64,000 bases of DNA from Roseburia_C sp031555935 (GCA_031555935.1 JAVBTX010000006.1:310001-374000); one strand, 5' to 3'. Shown: positions 25,070 through 34,112, counted from the first letter of the stretch. A program made the numbers and translations. The notes: generated from the letters alone by a model not told the origin.

Positions 25070-26743
25070 CTATTTATTCACTTTTTTCCATATATGCAGC
25101 TGATAAGCTATTTTTACTAACAGATGTCCCTTCGGGAATTTCAATAATTCTTCTTCGGTCAGCCCCTTCATCGCCAACAGACTGACAAAGTAACTGATTG
25201 CTCCAATCACTATCGAAATGATAACGCCCGCTAAATTGCTACCGATTATTTTAATTACGCCCTGGTAAATAACATAAACCAATCCACCCATAATACCTGC
25301 GGCAAACAATGGTATGATAAAAGTCTTAACGACCTCCTGCCGATACCCCGTATATTTACGAATGGACATTGCATTTAAAATGCACATCATTAGGGCAAAA
25401 AAAGCATTGGCATAAACAACAGCAAAAATACTCATGTGGAATCCAAACATCAGTACCAACAGTAAAACAATATGTAATACTAATGCAATGGCGGCATTTT
25501 TGACTGGTTCTTTCATTCGGTTAATTCCCTGCAGCAAACCATTTGACAACGTTGACAATGAGTAAAATACAATTGCAATTGCTCCGGCTAACATGATATT
25601 TCCAGCCAGTGCGGAGCTATCATGGAATAATAGCTTCATGATTGGTGAACCAAGTACCCCCATACCAACGGCACATGGAAAAGCGATTACCATAATAAAA
25701 CGAATGGAGGAATTGATTTGTTTACGAATGGAATCTCTATCCCGCTGTGCAAATGCAGCACTCAGACTTGGTACACATGAAGCTGCCATTGCCGAAGCAA
25801 TTGATATTGGAATATTCGTAAGTGTTTTATATTTTCGGGCAAATACTGCCCAGCTAACTCCAATCAGATGTTCATCATAACCTTGCAGATTGGCGACATG
25901 CTTAAAGATACTATGGTCTAAAATACCACTGATATTGTATACCGTTGTACTTAATAGCACTGGCGCAATTGTCAACAGCAAAATCTTAATAATACTTCGG
26001 TAAGACTCCTTTTGACGGCTGACATCTCGGCGCATTTGCCGCTTAAATAACGGCTTATAAGCAAAGAATAAAAATACGACAAAAAGCAGACCAGCCAAAG
26101 CACCGATATTGGTTCCCAAGGTACCACCAGCTGCGCCATAAGCTGCCGCATAATCTTTTTCATTGCCTAAAACAGCACCAATTCTTGTGCCATAGCCAAA
26201 TAAAATATAGGCGGCGGCAACACTGACACCGGCATTAAAAACCTGCTCCACAATCTGTGAAACAGCACTTGGCATCATTGTTCCAAGACCTTGGAAAAAG
26301 CCTCGAATTACACCAAGAACTGCTACTACTAAAATCGTTGGCGCCAATATTTTGAGGGCAAAGATACTCATTGGCGTCTGCAATACAACACTGGTAAAAT
26401 AATTTGCCCCAAAATACAAAATCAGTGACGCACTTCCGCCCGTCAGCACTGCTAACATCATCGCCCCTTTAAAGACACGATAAGCATTACGTCGTTTACC
26501 TGCTGACACTCTAGCGGACACCAGCTTCGATACCGCCAGTGGCAGACTGTAGGATGAGATTAATAATAAAATACTATAAATATCGAATGCCACACTGTAA
26601 AAGTTGTTTCCATCGTCGCCAATAATATTAGTCAGCGGGATATTATAGAGCAAACCAATCATTCGGCTGATGATGGATGCCACCGCTAGTACAGAACCCT
26701 GTACCAGCGCATTTGATTCGTTCCTTTTTCTTGAACTACTCAT
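25070..26743 (-). CDS. SpoVB/MurJ-like polysaccharide flippase (MOP superfamily)
   Basis: The 557-residue protein has about fourteen membrane segments and starts with the family pattern ALVQGSVLAVASIISRMIGLLYNIPLTNIIG in two parts. LGVIRGFFQGLGTMMPSAVSQIVEQ is the typical second repeat of SpoVB-like exporters. Members move lipid-linked wall precursors across the membrane; SpoVB is needed for spore cortex in Bacillus. Paralogues in vegetative cells (YtgP/MurJ) look alike, so the sporulation role is not certain. It lies 17 bp after the DUF3048 gene in the direction of transcription from a shared upstream region. Confidence 0.88.
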   Translation of the reverse strand: MSSSRKRNESNALVQGSVLAVASIISRMIGLLYNIPLTNIIGDDGNNFYSVAFDIYSILLLISSYSLPLAVSKLVSARVSAGKRRNAYRVFKGAMMLAVLTGGSASLILYFGANYFTSVVLQTPMSIFALKILAPTILVVAVLGVIRGFFQGLGTMMPSAVSQIVEQVFNAGVSVAAAYILFGYGTRIGAVLGNEKDYAAAYGAAGGTLGTNIGALAGLLFVVFLFFAYKPLFKRQMRRDVSRQKESYRSIIKILLLTIAPVLLSTTVYNISGILDHSIFKHVANLQGYDEHLIGVSWAVFARKYKTLTNIPISIASAMAASCVPSLSAAFAQRDRDSIRKQINSSIRFIMVIAFPCAVGMGVLGSPIMKLLFHDSSALAGNIMLAGAIAIVFYSLSTLSNGLLQGINRMKEPVKNAAIALVLHIVLLLVLMFGFHMSIFAVVYANAFFALMMCILNAMSIRKYTGYRQEVVKTFIIPLFAAGIMGGLVYVIYQGVIKIIGSNLAGVIISIVIGAISYFVSLLAMKGLTEEELLKFPKGHLLVKIAYQLHIWKKVNK

Positions 26744-26760
26744 TGATTTAAACCTCTAAT

Positions 26761-27873
26761 TTAATTTGCTGCTTGTGCCTCATCAAATTCAGCTTCAGTA
26801 GCATAAATTGCCACACGTTTGACCGCGTCATTTAATACAACACAAACACAGGTCTTACCTTGATTTAAGACAAGCTCATCTCCATTTGCATCATAGTAAT
26901 GCGTAATGGAATTTTCATCTTTCCGTTCCCATGTGATATCAATTGCCTTGCCATTGGTGATATATTTTCCTTCACCACCACCACTGGAATAAACATCAAG
27001 ATAATTTTCATCTAGCTTATGGTAATTAGAATATTGAAAAATAATGTTTTTAAAAGCTAGCTGCTCGTTGGTGTTTTCATCCATGTGCTCCATTTTGTAC
27101 TGGAAACGATAGTAAAGTCCGTCCTCTTCATTATATACAAACCAAGGCTTGTCGAGAACATATCCAGGACGAACAACTACTGCTTTTTCGCCTGTTTTTA
27201 ATTCAGTTTCTTTGCCCTCTTCAGCAAACAAATAATGTCCCATAAAATTTTCGTCATACTGCGTTTCGTATTCCTTATATTCAATTGCCGCGGCAATTCC
27301 TTCGGAGGTTGAAAAGGCATTATGAGGTGCTTTTCGGTTCGGGTCACGAGTAAATGCCAAGCTGTCAACTTTTGTATCGAGTCCGTTTAAATCATCGACT
27401 AAACCACTGCCGAGTAATGCTTCTGCGTATGAAGCCTGTCCATAATGCAGATAAATCGCATCAAATTCAATCGCATAATAAGCAAAATAATGACGACAGC
27501 TTCGAACGGAACCAATTTTATCAAGGTTGCTATAATCCTGATAAATTCCCATCAATCTGGTCAGACCACCTTCTACCGGCACTTCATATAAGATATCCGC
27601 TTGTCCAAGTCCATACTGTGGCAGTGCATCGACCGTATTACCAATCATAATTGCCACCGGCCGCTGGGCCGCTAGTTTTTCATCCATTGGCTCGCCAGTC
27701 AAAAGATTCACGCCACTTGGTCGAGTTGGTTCTGCTTCTGTTTCTGTCTCAACCACTACTGCTTCTACAATCGGCTGCTCGGTAGTGGCGATTGGTTCTT
27801 CTTTCTTTTTGCAGCCAGTCAGATATAATCCGCAGCTAACAACTAATAAACCTGTGATTAATAACTTTTTCAT
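26761..27873 (-). CDS. DUF3048 family lipoprotein (YerB-like)
   Basis: The 370-residue product has a lipoprotein signal with LTGC (Cys at about residue 21). A Glu/Thr-rich linker (25-50) follows, then the DUF3048 domain with NLLTGEPMDEKLAAQRPVAI, MIGNTVDALPQYGLGQADIL and GSVRSCRHYFAYYAIEFDAI. The C-terminal half (QLAFKNIIFQYSNYH, GKTCVCVVLNDA) is the DUF3048 C-terminal domain. It would sit on the outer face of the membrane; biochemical function is unknown. A GGAGG site precedes the ATG. Confidence 0.92.
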   Translation of the reverse strand: MKKLLITGLLVVSCGLYLTGCKKKEEPIATTEQPIVEAVVVETETEAEPTRPSGVNLLTGEPMDEKLAAQRPVAIMIGNTVDALPQYGLGQADILYEVPVEGGLTRLMGIYQDYSNLDKIGSVRSCRHYFAYYAIEFDAIYLHYGQASYAEALLGSGLVDDLNGLDTKVDSLAFTRDPNRKAPHNAFSTSEGIAAAIEYKEYETQYDENFMGHYLFAEEGKETELKTGEKAVVVRPGYVLDKPWFVYNEEDGLYYRFQYKMEHMDENTNEQLAFKNIIFQYSNYHKLDENYLDVYSSGGGEGKYITNGKAIDITWERKDENSITHYYDANGDELVLNQGKTCVCVVLNDAVKRVAIYATEAEFDEAQAAN

Positions 27874-27891
27874 TTCTTTACCTCCAAATTT

Positions 27892-28389
27892 CTATCGTAA
27901 AATTTTTAATTCTTCTAATATTTCCCGCTGTTTTCCTTCCATAAATGCCGCCTCTTCCTCTGTCATATGGTCATAACCAAACAGATGCAACATGCTATGT
28001 ACAATCAGAAAGGCAAATTCTCGTTCCGTACTGTGACCAAATTCCTCAGCCTGAGAAAACACGCGTGGAATGCACAAAATTATATCACCCAATAAAATCT
28101 CACCAGTATCAGGATTAAAGTTATCAAGCACCTCTTCCTCAAATTTTTCAAAATCACCCGCCTGCTCGTATTCTAACAGTGGAAATGAAAGAACGTCGGT
28201 GGCACGGTCGATTTCACGGTACTCCCGGTTAATTTCACGGATAGCAGCTTCATCCACCAGCGTCAGATTGATTTCTGCCTCATATGGAAAATCCTCTCGT
28301 TCTATTGTATACGAAATCACTTTATTTGCAAGTGCTTTTGCATCAAAGGGCAATTCCATGAAAGTCTCATCTTCGATAATCAGTGTCAA
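27892..28389 (-). CDS. ybeY: Endoribonuclease YbeY
   Basis: YbeY is a metal-dependent RNase used in 16S rRNA maturation and ribosome quality control. The zinc motif HSMLHLFGYDH (H131 to H141) is intact, and EINREYREIDRATDVLSFP is the conserved upstream part. Length 165 is normal. The start is TTG, with AAGGTGG upstream, and overlaps the stop of the preceding PgpH-like gene by four bases (TTGA), so translation is coupled. This is the last gene of the yqfC-yqfD-phoH operon. Confidence 0.95.
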   Translation of the reverse strand: MTLIIEDETFMELPFDAKALANKVISYTIEREDFPYEAEINLTLVDEAAIREINREYREIDRATDVLSFPLLEYEQAGDFEKFEEEVLDNFNPDTGEILLGDIILCIPRVFSQAEEFGHSTEREFAFLIVHSMLHLFGYDHMTEEEAAFMEGKQREILEELKILR

Positions 28390-29570
28390 AATAAATCACC
28401 ACCTTTTGTCAAATATTCTCTGATTTTTAAGTATTGATTCATGCTCAGTCCAGACTCGTCATACACTCCGCTGGCTGATTTTTCATTTAGGGTCTGGTAA
28501 ATTACAATGTCACGATTCCAGGTACTTGACAACGTATCCTTGTCCAACAAGGCGAATTTCGTCAGCACCGCATCAACCATATGTACAATCGCTGATTCCC
28601 TCGTGCTCATAATCTCCTGCTCGCCGTTATATTCTGCCAGAATTTGCACAACTGCAACGGGAAAACAATTATTTTTAGCCAAGGCCACACCATTTTCAAC
28701 AAATGGCTCCCCTTCTAATTTACCTAAGCGATAATAAAATCCCGCCGCTGCGGTAATATCCGGGTCTGCTCCAATCTGCAACGCACATTGATACGCAATC
28801 CGCGAAACATTTACGGCATGCATATAATCAATCTGTGAATAGTTACGAATATCCCTTACTAATGAAAAATCAGGATTTACAATTTCTTTCAGTGAGCGAT
28901 ATACTTCTGTCTCGGCAGATTGATTCAGCCGGTCAAAAAATAGCAGCACCAAAACATTACATAACAATCCACAAATCACGCCATAAAGTAAAATGTAATA
29001 ATTGGCCTCAAAGTTACTTAAGAAATAAAACAACCCCGGTATTGCTAGTGACAAAGCTAAGATTAGAATATTAATATAAATCCGGTATTTACGGTCAACT
29101 AACATTTCTGCCAAAAGGCAGCCTAGCACTGTCAAAATCAAATATGCCGCCAATTCATTGTAACTGCACTCCGATACCATACATAGCAGAACATCAAGGT
29201 AAAGCCCGCTGACCATTCCAATCGAGGCATTGGAGGTGGCTGTCAAAAAGATAGCTGGTATCATCACCGGTGCAAAATAGGCCGGTAAGAAAGAAAAACC
29301 AAAATAGCAAAGTAATTGCAACAAAAACATTTTCGTTAGCATTCGATAGCTGCTCGCCAGATTGCGATTCAATCGGCCGGAAGTACGTTCCACATTTAGA
29401 AACATCACAAAAATCGGAAAAAATAATCCTTGCAACAATATCAGTGACAAAATCCGATCAATGGTGAAGCTATTTTTCACTGCCAGCAGGACCGATAAGA
29501 TTATCATGCCAAACATCATGGACATCACTCGTCTCACTCGTTTGGTGGAAAAATTATAGTCCTTTATCAT
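28386..29570 (-). CDS. Degenerate, shortened PgpH (7TM-HD)-like membrane protein
   Basis: Position between phoH and ybeY is where Firmicutes carry PgpH (YqfF), a cyclic-di-AMP phosphodiesterase of about 700 residues. Here the protein has 394 residues: about seven membrane segments (residues 15-215) and a C-terminal soluble part. The large extracellular 7TMR-HDED domain is missing. The soluble part aligns with the HD domain without gaps from H251 (HAVNVSRIA), but the metal dyad of YYHDIGK reads FYYRLGK (Y280-R281). Hydrolase activity is therefore unlikely; a sensing or scaffold role is possible. ATGA overlap with phoH and TTGA overlap with ybeY show coupled translation. Confidence 0.8.
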   Translation of the reverse strand: MIKDYNFSTKRVRRVMSMMFGMIILSVLLAVKNSFTIDRILSLILLQGLFFPIFVMFLNVERTSGRLNRNLASSYRMLTKMFLLQLLCYFGFSFLPAYFAPVMIPAIFLTATSNASIGMVSGLYLDVLLCMVSECSYNELAAYLILTVLGCLLAEMLVDRKYRIYINILILALSLAIPGLFYFLSNFEANYYILLYGVICGLLCNVLVLLFFDRLNQSAETEVYRSLKEIVNPDFSLVRDIRNYSQIDYMHAVNVSRIAYQCALQIGADPDITAAAGFYYRLGKLEGEPFVENGVALAKNNCFPVAVVQILAEYNGEQEIMSTRESAIVHMVDAVLTKFALLDKDTLSSTWNRDIVIYQTLNEKSASGVYDESGLSMNQYLKIREYLTKGGDLF

Positions 29571-30556
29571 CGCTTCACCTGTTTTTTTCGTTTATTTTCC
29601 GTTCTAGCTTCAAAGTCTTCATAAGCCCGAACAATCTTTTGTACTAATGGATGACGAACCACATCCGCGCTTGTCAATTTGCAGATGGCAATTTCTTCTA
29701 CTTTTCTTAAAATCCGAAGTGCTACATCTAATCCCGAAACAGCACCTGGTGCTAAATCCTTCTGCGTGCTGTCACCAGTAACGACAACCTTTGAGCCAAA
29801 TCCAATTCTTGTTAAAAACATCTTCATCTGAGCTGGTGTTGTATTCTGTGCTTCATCTAAAATAATAAAAGCATTGTCTAAGGTTCGTCCACGCATATAC
29901 GCTAATGGTGCAACCTCAATCAAGCCCTTTTCCATATTTCGTTGAAAGCTCTCCGCCCCCATAATCTGATATAAAGCATCATATAGTGGCCTTAAATATG
30001 GGTCAACTTTGCTCTGTAAATCGCCTGGTAAAAAACCTAGCTTCTCACCTGCTTCAATGGCTGGACGGGTCAGAATAATGCGACTGACCTCTTCGTTTTT
30101 AAAGGCCGTAATCGCCATCGCCATTGCCAGATATGTCTTTCCGGTTCCGGCAGGTCCAATGCCAAAGACAATCATCTTATTACGAATCTCGTCCACATAT
30201 TGCTTTTGACCAAGGGTCTTTGGCTTGATTGGCTTGCCGTTCATCGTATGACAGATTAATTCTTTGTCAATTTCAACGACAGCACTGGCCATTGATACTT
30301 TTTGCAGCTCTAAAGTGTAATCCACATTTTGTTCAGTAATTTCATTGCCTCTTACCGCCAAATTGACCAACTGCTCAAATACATGACAAGCGCCCTTAAT
30401 ATTTACATCATCACCGATGATTTTAATCGAATCATCCCGGGCAACAACGGTAACATTAAGAGCACGTTCAATTTTCTTGATATTTTTATCAAACTGACCA
30501 AACACATTTGCGATATGGTTCATTGGTATATTCATCGTTAATTCATTCAGGTTCAT
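29567..30556 (-). CDS. phoH: PhoH family ATPase
   Basis: The 329-residue protein has an N-terminal KH-like region (about 15-85) and the PhoH helicase-like core: Walker A GPAGTGKTYLAMAMA, LGFLPGDLQSKVDPYLRPLYDAL and Walker B FIILDEAQNTTPAQMKMFLT, then VVVTGDSTQKDL. PhoH proteins are linked to RNA metabolism; their adjacency to YbeY is conserved. An ATG six codons upstream lacks a ribosome site; the ATG at 30556 has AAAGG ten bases upstream and overlaps the end of yqfD. Confidence 0.93.
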   Translation of the reverse strand: MNLNELTMNIPMNHIANVFGQFDKNIKKIERALNVTVVARDDSIKIIGDDVNIKGACHVFEQLVNLAVRGNEITEQNVDYTLELQKVSMASAVVEIDKELICHTMNGKPIKPKTLGQKQYVDEIRNKMIVFGIGPAGTGKTYLAMAMAITAFKNEEVSRIILTRPAIEAGEKLGFLPGDLQSKVDPYLRPLYDALYQIMGAESFQRNMEKGLIEVAPLAYMRGRTLDNAFIILDEAQNTTPAQMKMFLTRIGFGSKVVVTGDSTQKDLAPGAVSGLDVALRILRKVEEIAICKLTSADVVRHPLVQKIVRAYEDFEARTENKRKKQVKR

Positions 30557-31784
30557 CTGTTTCTTGCCTTTCATCTGGTATTGATATTATTTCTGTTTTT
30601 TCAGCCACTCCCAGCTTCTCACATGTTGAAATCGTGCCGCTGCTCTGACAGTAATTTTTATCCATATCTATCATAACATTTTTTTCTAAAATTTGAATAT
30701 TTTTTTCATTAATTTTTTCCAAATATAGTAATAAATGTTTATTTGCTAATTCTTTTGCTTCCTCTTTGGTATATTTCATAGTTTTTTTCTGATATTCCAG
30801 ATATGTATTACGGTGTAAGGTCACGGGCAGATAAAAATCCGAGCATAAATTCAACTGTAAATAATCTGTCGTTTTATCATAGTCCAAAAAGTTTACTTTT
30901 ATCCAAGGTAATTTCATACTTTTTCCCATTACCGCTAATTCATAACGTTTTTGCACACTTCCGGTAAAATCTTTTTCCACATGTTTCATTGAAAAATGGT
31001 CTTGATATTCATAAGTCGTATAGCCGTAGATATCTGCATCGGCATTGCAATAGCGGTAATTAATAACTTCGCCGGCATCATTTTTTATCTCAACGCAGCC
31101 GCTGACTAAAATATCGCCCTTTTTCACTTCTGCCCCAGCGCTTACTAATGGTGTACCAGTTCTTGTCACAATACTTTCAATTACTGCATCCTTTTCCGCA
31201 ATCAGATCATACGGGCCTTCCGGAACGGTTCCAACCTCATCTTCGAGCACTAGGTTTTCTTTGATTTGAATGGTAAGCTTCGTTCCCGATATTTGCGCTG
31301 AGGTCCAGATAATATTGGCGTAGTCAAGCCGTATCTGTTCTTCAAGGCTAGAACAATTGATGGATGCCTTTTTGGTTCCAAAGCCATACCCATTTTCTTC
31401 TAAAAAATGGAGTAGCGCGGCATCAGTCACACTCGTATTTCCAACAATCTCGATATTCCAGATATAACGCGACAGCATAAATAAAAAGGTGAAAAAAATG
31501 ACAATTCCGACAAAAAATAATTTTCGTTTCCGATAATGAAACATCCGAAATGGCAATCCATTTCGTTCCAATATGCGTACTCTTGTCTTTGTTTTTTTCA
31601 GAAAGGGTTTCAACTCCCGGAATCCTTTTAAACTGATATAAAATTCATAGCCATCCTCAATTTTTACCAGCTTCCACATCAAAATATTATGATTACTGCA
31701 CAGGTTCAAAAAGCGTTCGGGAGCATAACCGGTAACCTGCACCCGCAGATAGCCAGTTAAATATTTTATAATTGATAAAAACAT
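30543..31784 (-). CDS. yqfD: Sporulation protein YqfD
   Basis: YqfD is a sporulation membrane protein of the mother cell; its exact task is not known. The 413-residue product has an N-terminal soluble domain that begins FLSIIKYLTGYLRVQVTGYA, a membrane helix (about 90-112, KLFFVGIVIFFTFLFMLSRY) and a large outer domain with IEIVGNTSVTDAALLHFLEE. The ATG at 31784 has AGGAG five bases upstream; a GTG two codons earlier overlaps that site. It follows yqfC by 8 bp. Confidence 0.93.
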   Translation of the reverse strand: MFLSIIKYLTGYLRVQVTGYAPERFLNLCSNHNILMWKLVKIEDGYEFYISLKGFRELKPFLKKTKTRVRILERNGLPFRMFHYRKRKLFFVGIVIFFTFLFMLSRYIWNIEIVGNTSVTDAALLHFLEENGYGFGTKKASINCSSLEEQIRLDYANIIWTSAQISGTKLTIQIKENLVLEDEVGTVPEGPYDLIAEKDAVIESIVTRTGTPLVSAGAEVKKGDILVSGCVEIKNDAGEVINYRYCNADADIYGYTTYEYQDHFSMKHVEKDFTGSVQKRYELAVMGKSMKLPWIKVNFLDYDKTTDYLQLNLCSDFYLPVTLHRNTYLEYQKKTMKYTKEEAKELANKHLLLYLEKINEKNIQILEKNVMIDMDKNYCQSSGTISTCEKLGVAEKTEIISIPDERQETDEPE

Positions 31785-31792
31785 GGGCACTC

Positions 31793-32071
31793 CTATTCAT
31801 ACTGAATACTTTTTATCATTCCACAAATTTTCATTTCTTCATTTGTGTAATATTCGATATTCAAGTTTTTTCCAGTGATGCATACCCGGCAGTCCTTCGC
31901 CTGCAACCGAATGCATTCCGTGGAGTACTCTAATATTCCGCGATAGTTTTCGACTAGCAGCTCCCGCCGGCCAGTGACATTAATTAACACTGCCCCATAT
32001 ACTAAATCTTTCGGGAGTTCTAATGCTTCCACCACATTTTCCCTAAATAAATTTAAACTGATTTTCCTCAT
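31793..32071 (-). CDS. yqfC: Sporulation protein YqfC
   Basis: The 92-residue product matches the YqfC family, a small protein always next to YqfD in spore formers: LNLFRENVVEALELPKDLVY, NVTGRRELLVENYRGILEYS and CVCITGKNL-like strand VCITGKNLNIEYY. It is predicted cytoplasmic. The ribosome site is weak (TAGGG too close to the ATG). A sigma-E-like promoter with a duplicated -10-like block lies directly upstream. It starts the yqfC-yqfD-phoH-PgpH-like-ybeY operon. Confidence 0.92.
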   Translation of the reverse strand: MRKISLNLFRENVVEALELPKDLVYGAVLINVTGRRELLVENYRGILEYSTECIRLQAKDCRVCITGKNLNIEYYTNEEMKICGMIKSIQYE

Positions 32072-32096
32072 ACCCTACTATATGTTAGGGTTCCCT

Positions 32097-32123
32097 ACTA
32101 TATGTCAGGAGTGAAAAAACTAT
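32097..32123 (-). promoter_or_regulatory. Sigma-E-like promoter for yqfC operon
   Basis: On the minus strand ATA (32123-32121), 16 bp, then CATATAGT (32104-32097) fits the sigma-E pattern ATA-16/18-CATACAnT. A second CATATAGT lies 20 bp downstream (32084-32077), inside a tandem copy CCCTACTATATGT that reaches the start codon. Sigma-E control of yqfC and yqfD is known in Bacillus. Confidence 0.5.
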
Positions 32124-32144
32124 GCCGCGTTTCCCCAGCTGGCA

Positions 32145-32627
32145 TTATTTATGATATGGTTCATGACTGATGATTCGATAACTGCGATAAATTTGTTCTA
32201 GTAAAATCACCCGCATTAATTGATGAGGAAAAGTCATTTTGGAAAAACTCAGTTGATAGTCAGAGCGTGCCAATATTTTCTCCGTCAACCCAAGCGAACC
32301 GCCAATCACAAAAATAATATGGCTCTGTCCATAGGTCCCCAGCTTTTCGATTTTATCTGCAAGCTCGACGGAATCAAGCATCTGACCGCCAATTGCCAAG
32401 GCAATGACATAGGCATTATCTTCCGTCAAATATTTAAGCAGACGCTCTCCTTCCTTTTCTTTAATCTGCTGTTCTACTGTTTCACTTGCATGATCCGGGG
32501 TCTTTTCATCGGCGACTTCAATCAGATTCAATTTACAATAACGGCTTAAGCGTTTTGTATACTCTGCAATCGCCTCAGCATAAAATTTTTCTTTGATTTT
32601 TCCAACGGTTAATATTGTAATTTTCAT
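32145..32627 (-). CDS. rlmH: 23S rRNA (pseudouridine-1915-N3)-methyltransferase RlmH
   Basis: RlmH is a small SPOUT enzyme that methylates pseudouridine 1915 in helix 69 of 23S rRNA on the assembled ribosome. The 160-residue product has the AdoMet knot IIFVIGGSLGLTEKIL and the C-terminal signature SFSKMTFPHQLMRVILLEQI followed by YRSYRI and YHK at the end. Length is normal. It is divergent from the zinc-ribbon gene at 32700. No strong ribosome site is visible. Confidence 0.97.
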   Translation of the reverse strand: MKITILTVGKIKEKFYAEAIAEYTKRLSRYCKLNLIEVADEKTPDHASETVEQQIKEKEGERLLKYLTEDNAYVIALAIGGQMLDSVELADKIEKLGTYGQSHIIFVIGGSLGLTEKILARSDYQLSFSKMTFPHQLMRVILLEQIYRSYRIISHEPYHK

Positions 32628-32646
32628 ATTCTGATTATATCTTATA

Positions 32647-32675
32647 TTGTACTGTATTGCAAAATCTATTATAAT
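32647..32675 (+). promoter_or_regulatory. Sigma-A-type promoter for the zinc-ribbon membrane protein
   Basis: TTGTAC (32647-32652) and a consensus TATAAT (32670-32675) are separated by 17 bp, and AGAGGAGG lies just before the ATG at 32700. This leaves a very short leader. Confidence 0.7.
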
Positions 32676-32699
32676 GAATGGAAAAGAGGAGGTATTACC

Positions 32700-33341
32700 A
32701 TGTGGTGTCCTGAATGCAAAAATGAATATATCGAAGGAATTACGAGATGTGCTGACTGCAAAGTGGCTCTCGTTCCAGAATTAACTGCCGAACCCAAAAA
32801 ACCACAGACCATTGTCGGTGATTTTGATTATGCGGGAAAAGATGCTCCTGCTTCTGATGAAAATCATGTAGAAAAAAAAGCAACCCGGGTCTATGTCGAC
32901 AAAAATGCTGCCTATGAAGATATGAAATCAACGGCCTACACCTTTTTGTTAGTTGGTGGTGCTGGTATTATCTTTCTCATCCTATTTGGACTGGGGATTA
33001 TTTCATTTAACATGGCTGGGTATATGAAAGTCCTAACCATGATTGTGATGGGCATATTATTTATTGCTTTTTTTGTGATTGGTATCAAATATCTGCAAAA
33101 ACTGGGTACTGCCCAGGAAGCTATTACTTCTGAGACAGATTTGACCGAAGAAATTACGAACTGGTTTCTAGCTAGCTTTCTGTGTTCTACCCAAGATGAA
33201 GATTCCTTATCAACTGAGCAGTTATATTTTTCCCGTTATGAACAGATGATGCAGCATTTACAAACTGCTTATCCCGAGCTAGAAGAAGCTTATGCGGATC
33301 ATATTATCGAAATTCTCTACGAAAAAGTTTATTCTGACTGA
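32700..33341 (+). CDS. Zinc-ribbon membrane protein of unknown function
   Basis: The 213-residue product begins MWCPECKNEYIEGITRCADC, a CPxC...CxDC zinc ribbon (Cys 3, 6, 17 and 20). A charged linker follows, then two membrane helices at about 80-102 (AYTFLLVGGAGIIFLILFGL) and 108-130 (VLTMIVMGILFIAFFVIGI), and a helical C-terminal tail. Such zinc-ribbon membrane proteins are widespread in Clostridia and have no assigned role. It is preceded by a good promoter and followed by xpt on the same strand. Confidence 0.8.
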   Translation: MWCPECKNEYIEGITRCADCKVALVPELTAEPKKPQTIVGDFDYAGKDAPASDENHVEKKATRVYVDKNAAYEDMKSTAYTFLLVGGAGIIFLILFGLGIISFNMAGYMKVLTMIVMGILFIAFFVIGIKYLQKLGTAQEAITSETDLTEEITNWFLASFLCSTQDEDSLSTEQLYFSRYEQMMQHLQTAYPELEEAYADHIIEILYEKVYSD

Positions 33342-33367
33342 CAGCAGAGTGTAATTTATGTTATACT
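33338..33367 (+). promoter_or_regulatory. Promoter before xpt
   Basis: CTGACA (33338-33343) at the very end of the preceding gene and TATACT (33362-33367) are 18 bp apart. Only about 36 bp separate the -10 from the start codon, too little for the purine riboswitch often found before xpt. Confidence 0.5.
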
Positions 33368-33403
33368 AAACTTAATATTAAAACTACATACGAGGTGACT
33401 AAA

Positions 33404-33988
33404 TTGAAATTATTAGAAGACAAAATTCTTGCCGAAGGCAAAGCGGTAAATGAAAATTTATTAAAGGTAGACAGCTTTATTAACCATCAGATTCATCCTG
33501 ACTTAATGAAACAATTCGGTGTTGCATTTGCTGAGCATTTTAAAAATCAGGGCATCACCAAAATTGTGACCGTTGAAAGCTCTGGCATTGCACCGGCGCT
33601 GATGACTGCATGTGCAATGAATGTACCGATGGTGGTAATGAAAAAAGAACCATCTAAGGTGTTGAATCAAAACCTTTACCAGACGATTGTTACATCGTAT
33701 ACCAAAGGAACCAGCTATGAACTGACGATATCAAAGGATTTTATCAGTGAAGACGACCACGTTTTGATTATTGATGATTTTCTATCAAATGGAGAAGCCG
33801 CTACTGGTGCGCTTCGTTTACTCCGCAAAGCGCATGCAACAATTGCTGGTCTTGGTGTTTTAATTGAGAAATCTTTTTTAACTGGCCGTGACAAAATCGA
33901 GGAACAAGGTGTTGCTGTTTATGCTCTGGCCAGAGTATCTAAGCTAAACACTGATGTCGTAGAATTTATTCCCGAAAAAAACATATAA
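33404..33988 (+). CDS. xpt: Xanthine phosphoribosyltransferase
   Basis: Xpt converts xanthine and PRPP to XMP in purine salvage. The 194-residue product begins MKLLEDKILAEG, has the family-specific KVDSFINHQIHPDLM, the loop TVESSGIAPALM, and the PRPP motif VLIIDDFLSNGEAATG. A TTG start at 33404 was chosen because GAGGTG sits six bases upstream; a GTG at 33395 overlaps that site. It ends before a strong terminator. Confidence 0.95.
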   Translation: MKLLEDKILAEGKAVNENLLKVDSFINHQIHPDLMKQFGVAFAEHFKNQGITKIVTVESSGIAPALMTACAMNVPMVVMKKEPSKVLNQNLYQTIVTSYTKGTSYELTISKDFISEDDHVLIIDDFLSNGEAATGALRLLRKAHATIAGLGVLIEKSFLTGRDKIEEQGVAVYALARVSKLNTDVVEFIPEKNI

Positions 33989-34012
33989 AAATAACAGAAA
34001 AATTACCGCAAG

Positions 34013-34047
34013 AAAAAAAGGAGGATGGTGACATCCTTCTTTTTTTT
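34013..34047 (+). terminator. Rho-independent terminator after xpt
   Basis: AAGGAGGATG and CATCCTTCTT pair (one G-T pair) around a GTGA loop and are followed by a run of eight or more T. It lies about 25 bp after the xpt stop. Confidence 0.9.
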
Positions 34048-34112
34048 CATTCATATTTTTTAAAACTTCACACATACTATCTCCTAGAACATTTATTGAA
34101 AGGAGATATTTT

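Noticed and set aside
32076..32110. CRISPR-like repeat at the yqfC upstream region
   Set aside because: There are only two short tandem copies without spacer-sized gaps and no cas genes nearby.
33342..33403. Purine riboswitch before xpt
   Set aside because: Only about 36 bp separate the -10 from the start codon and the conserved three-way junction is not present.
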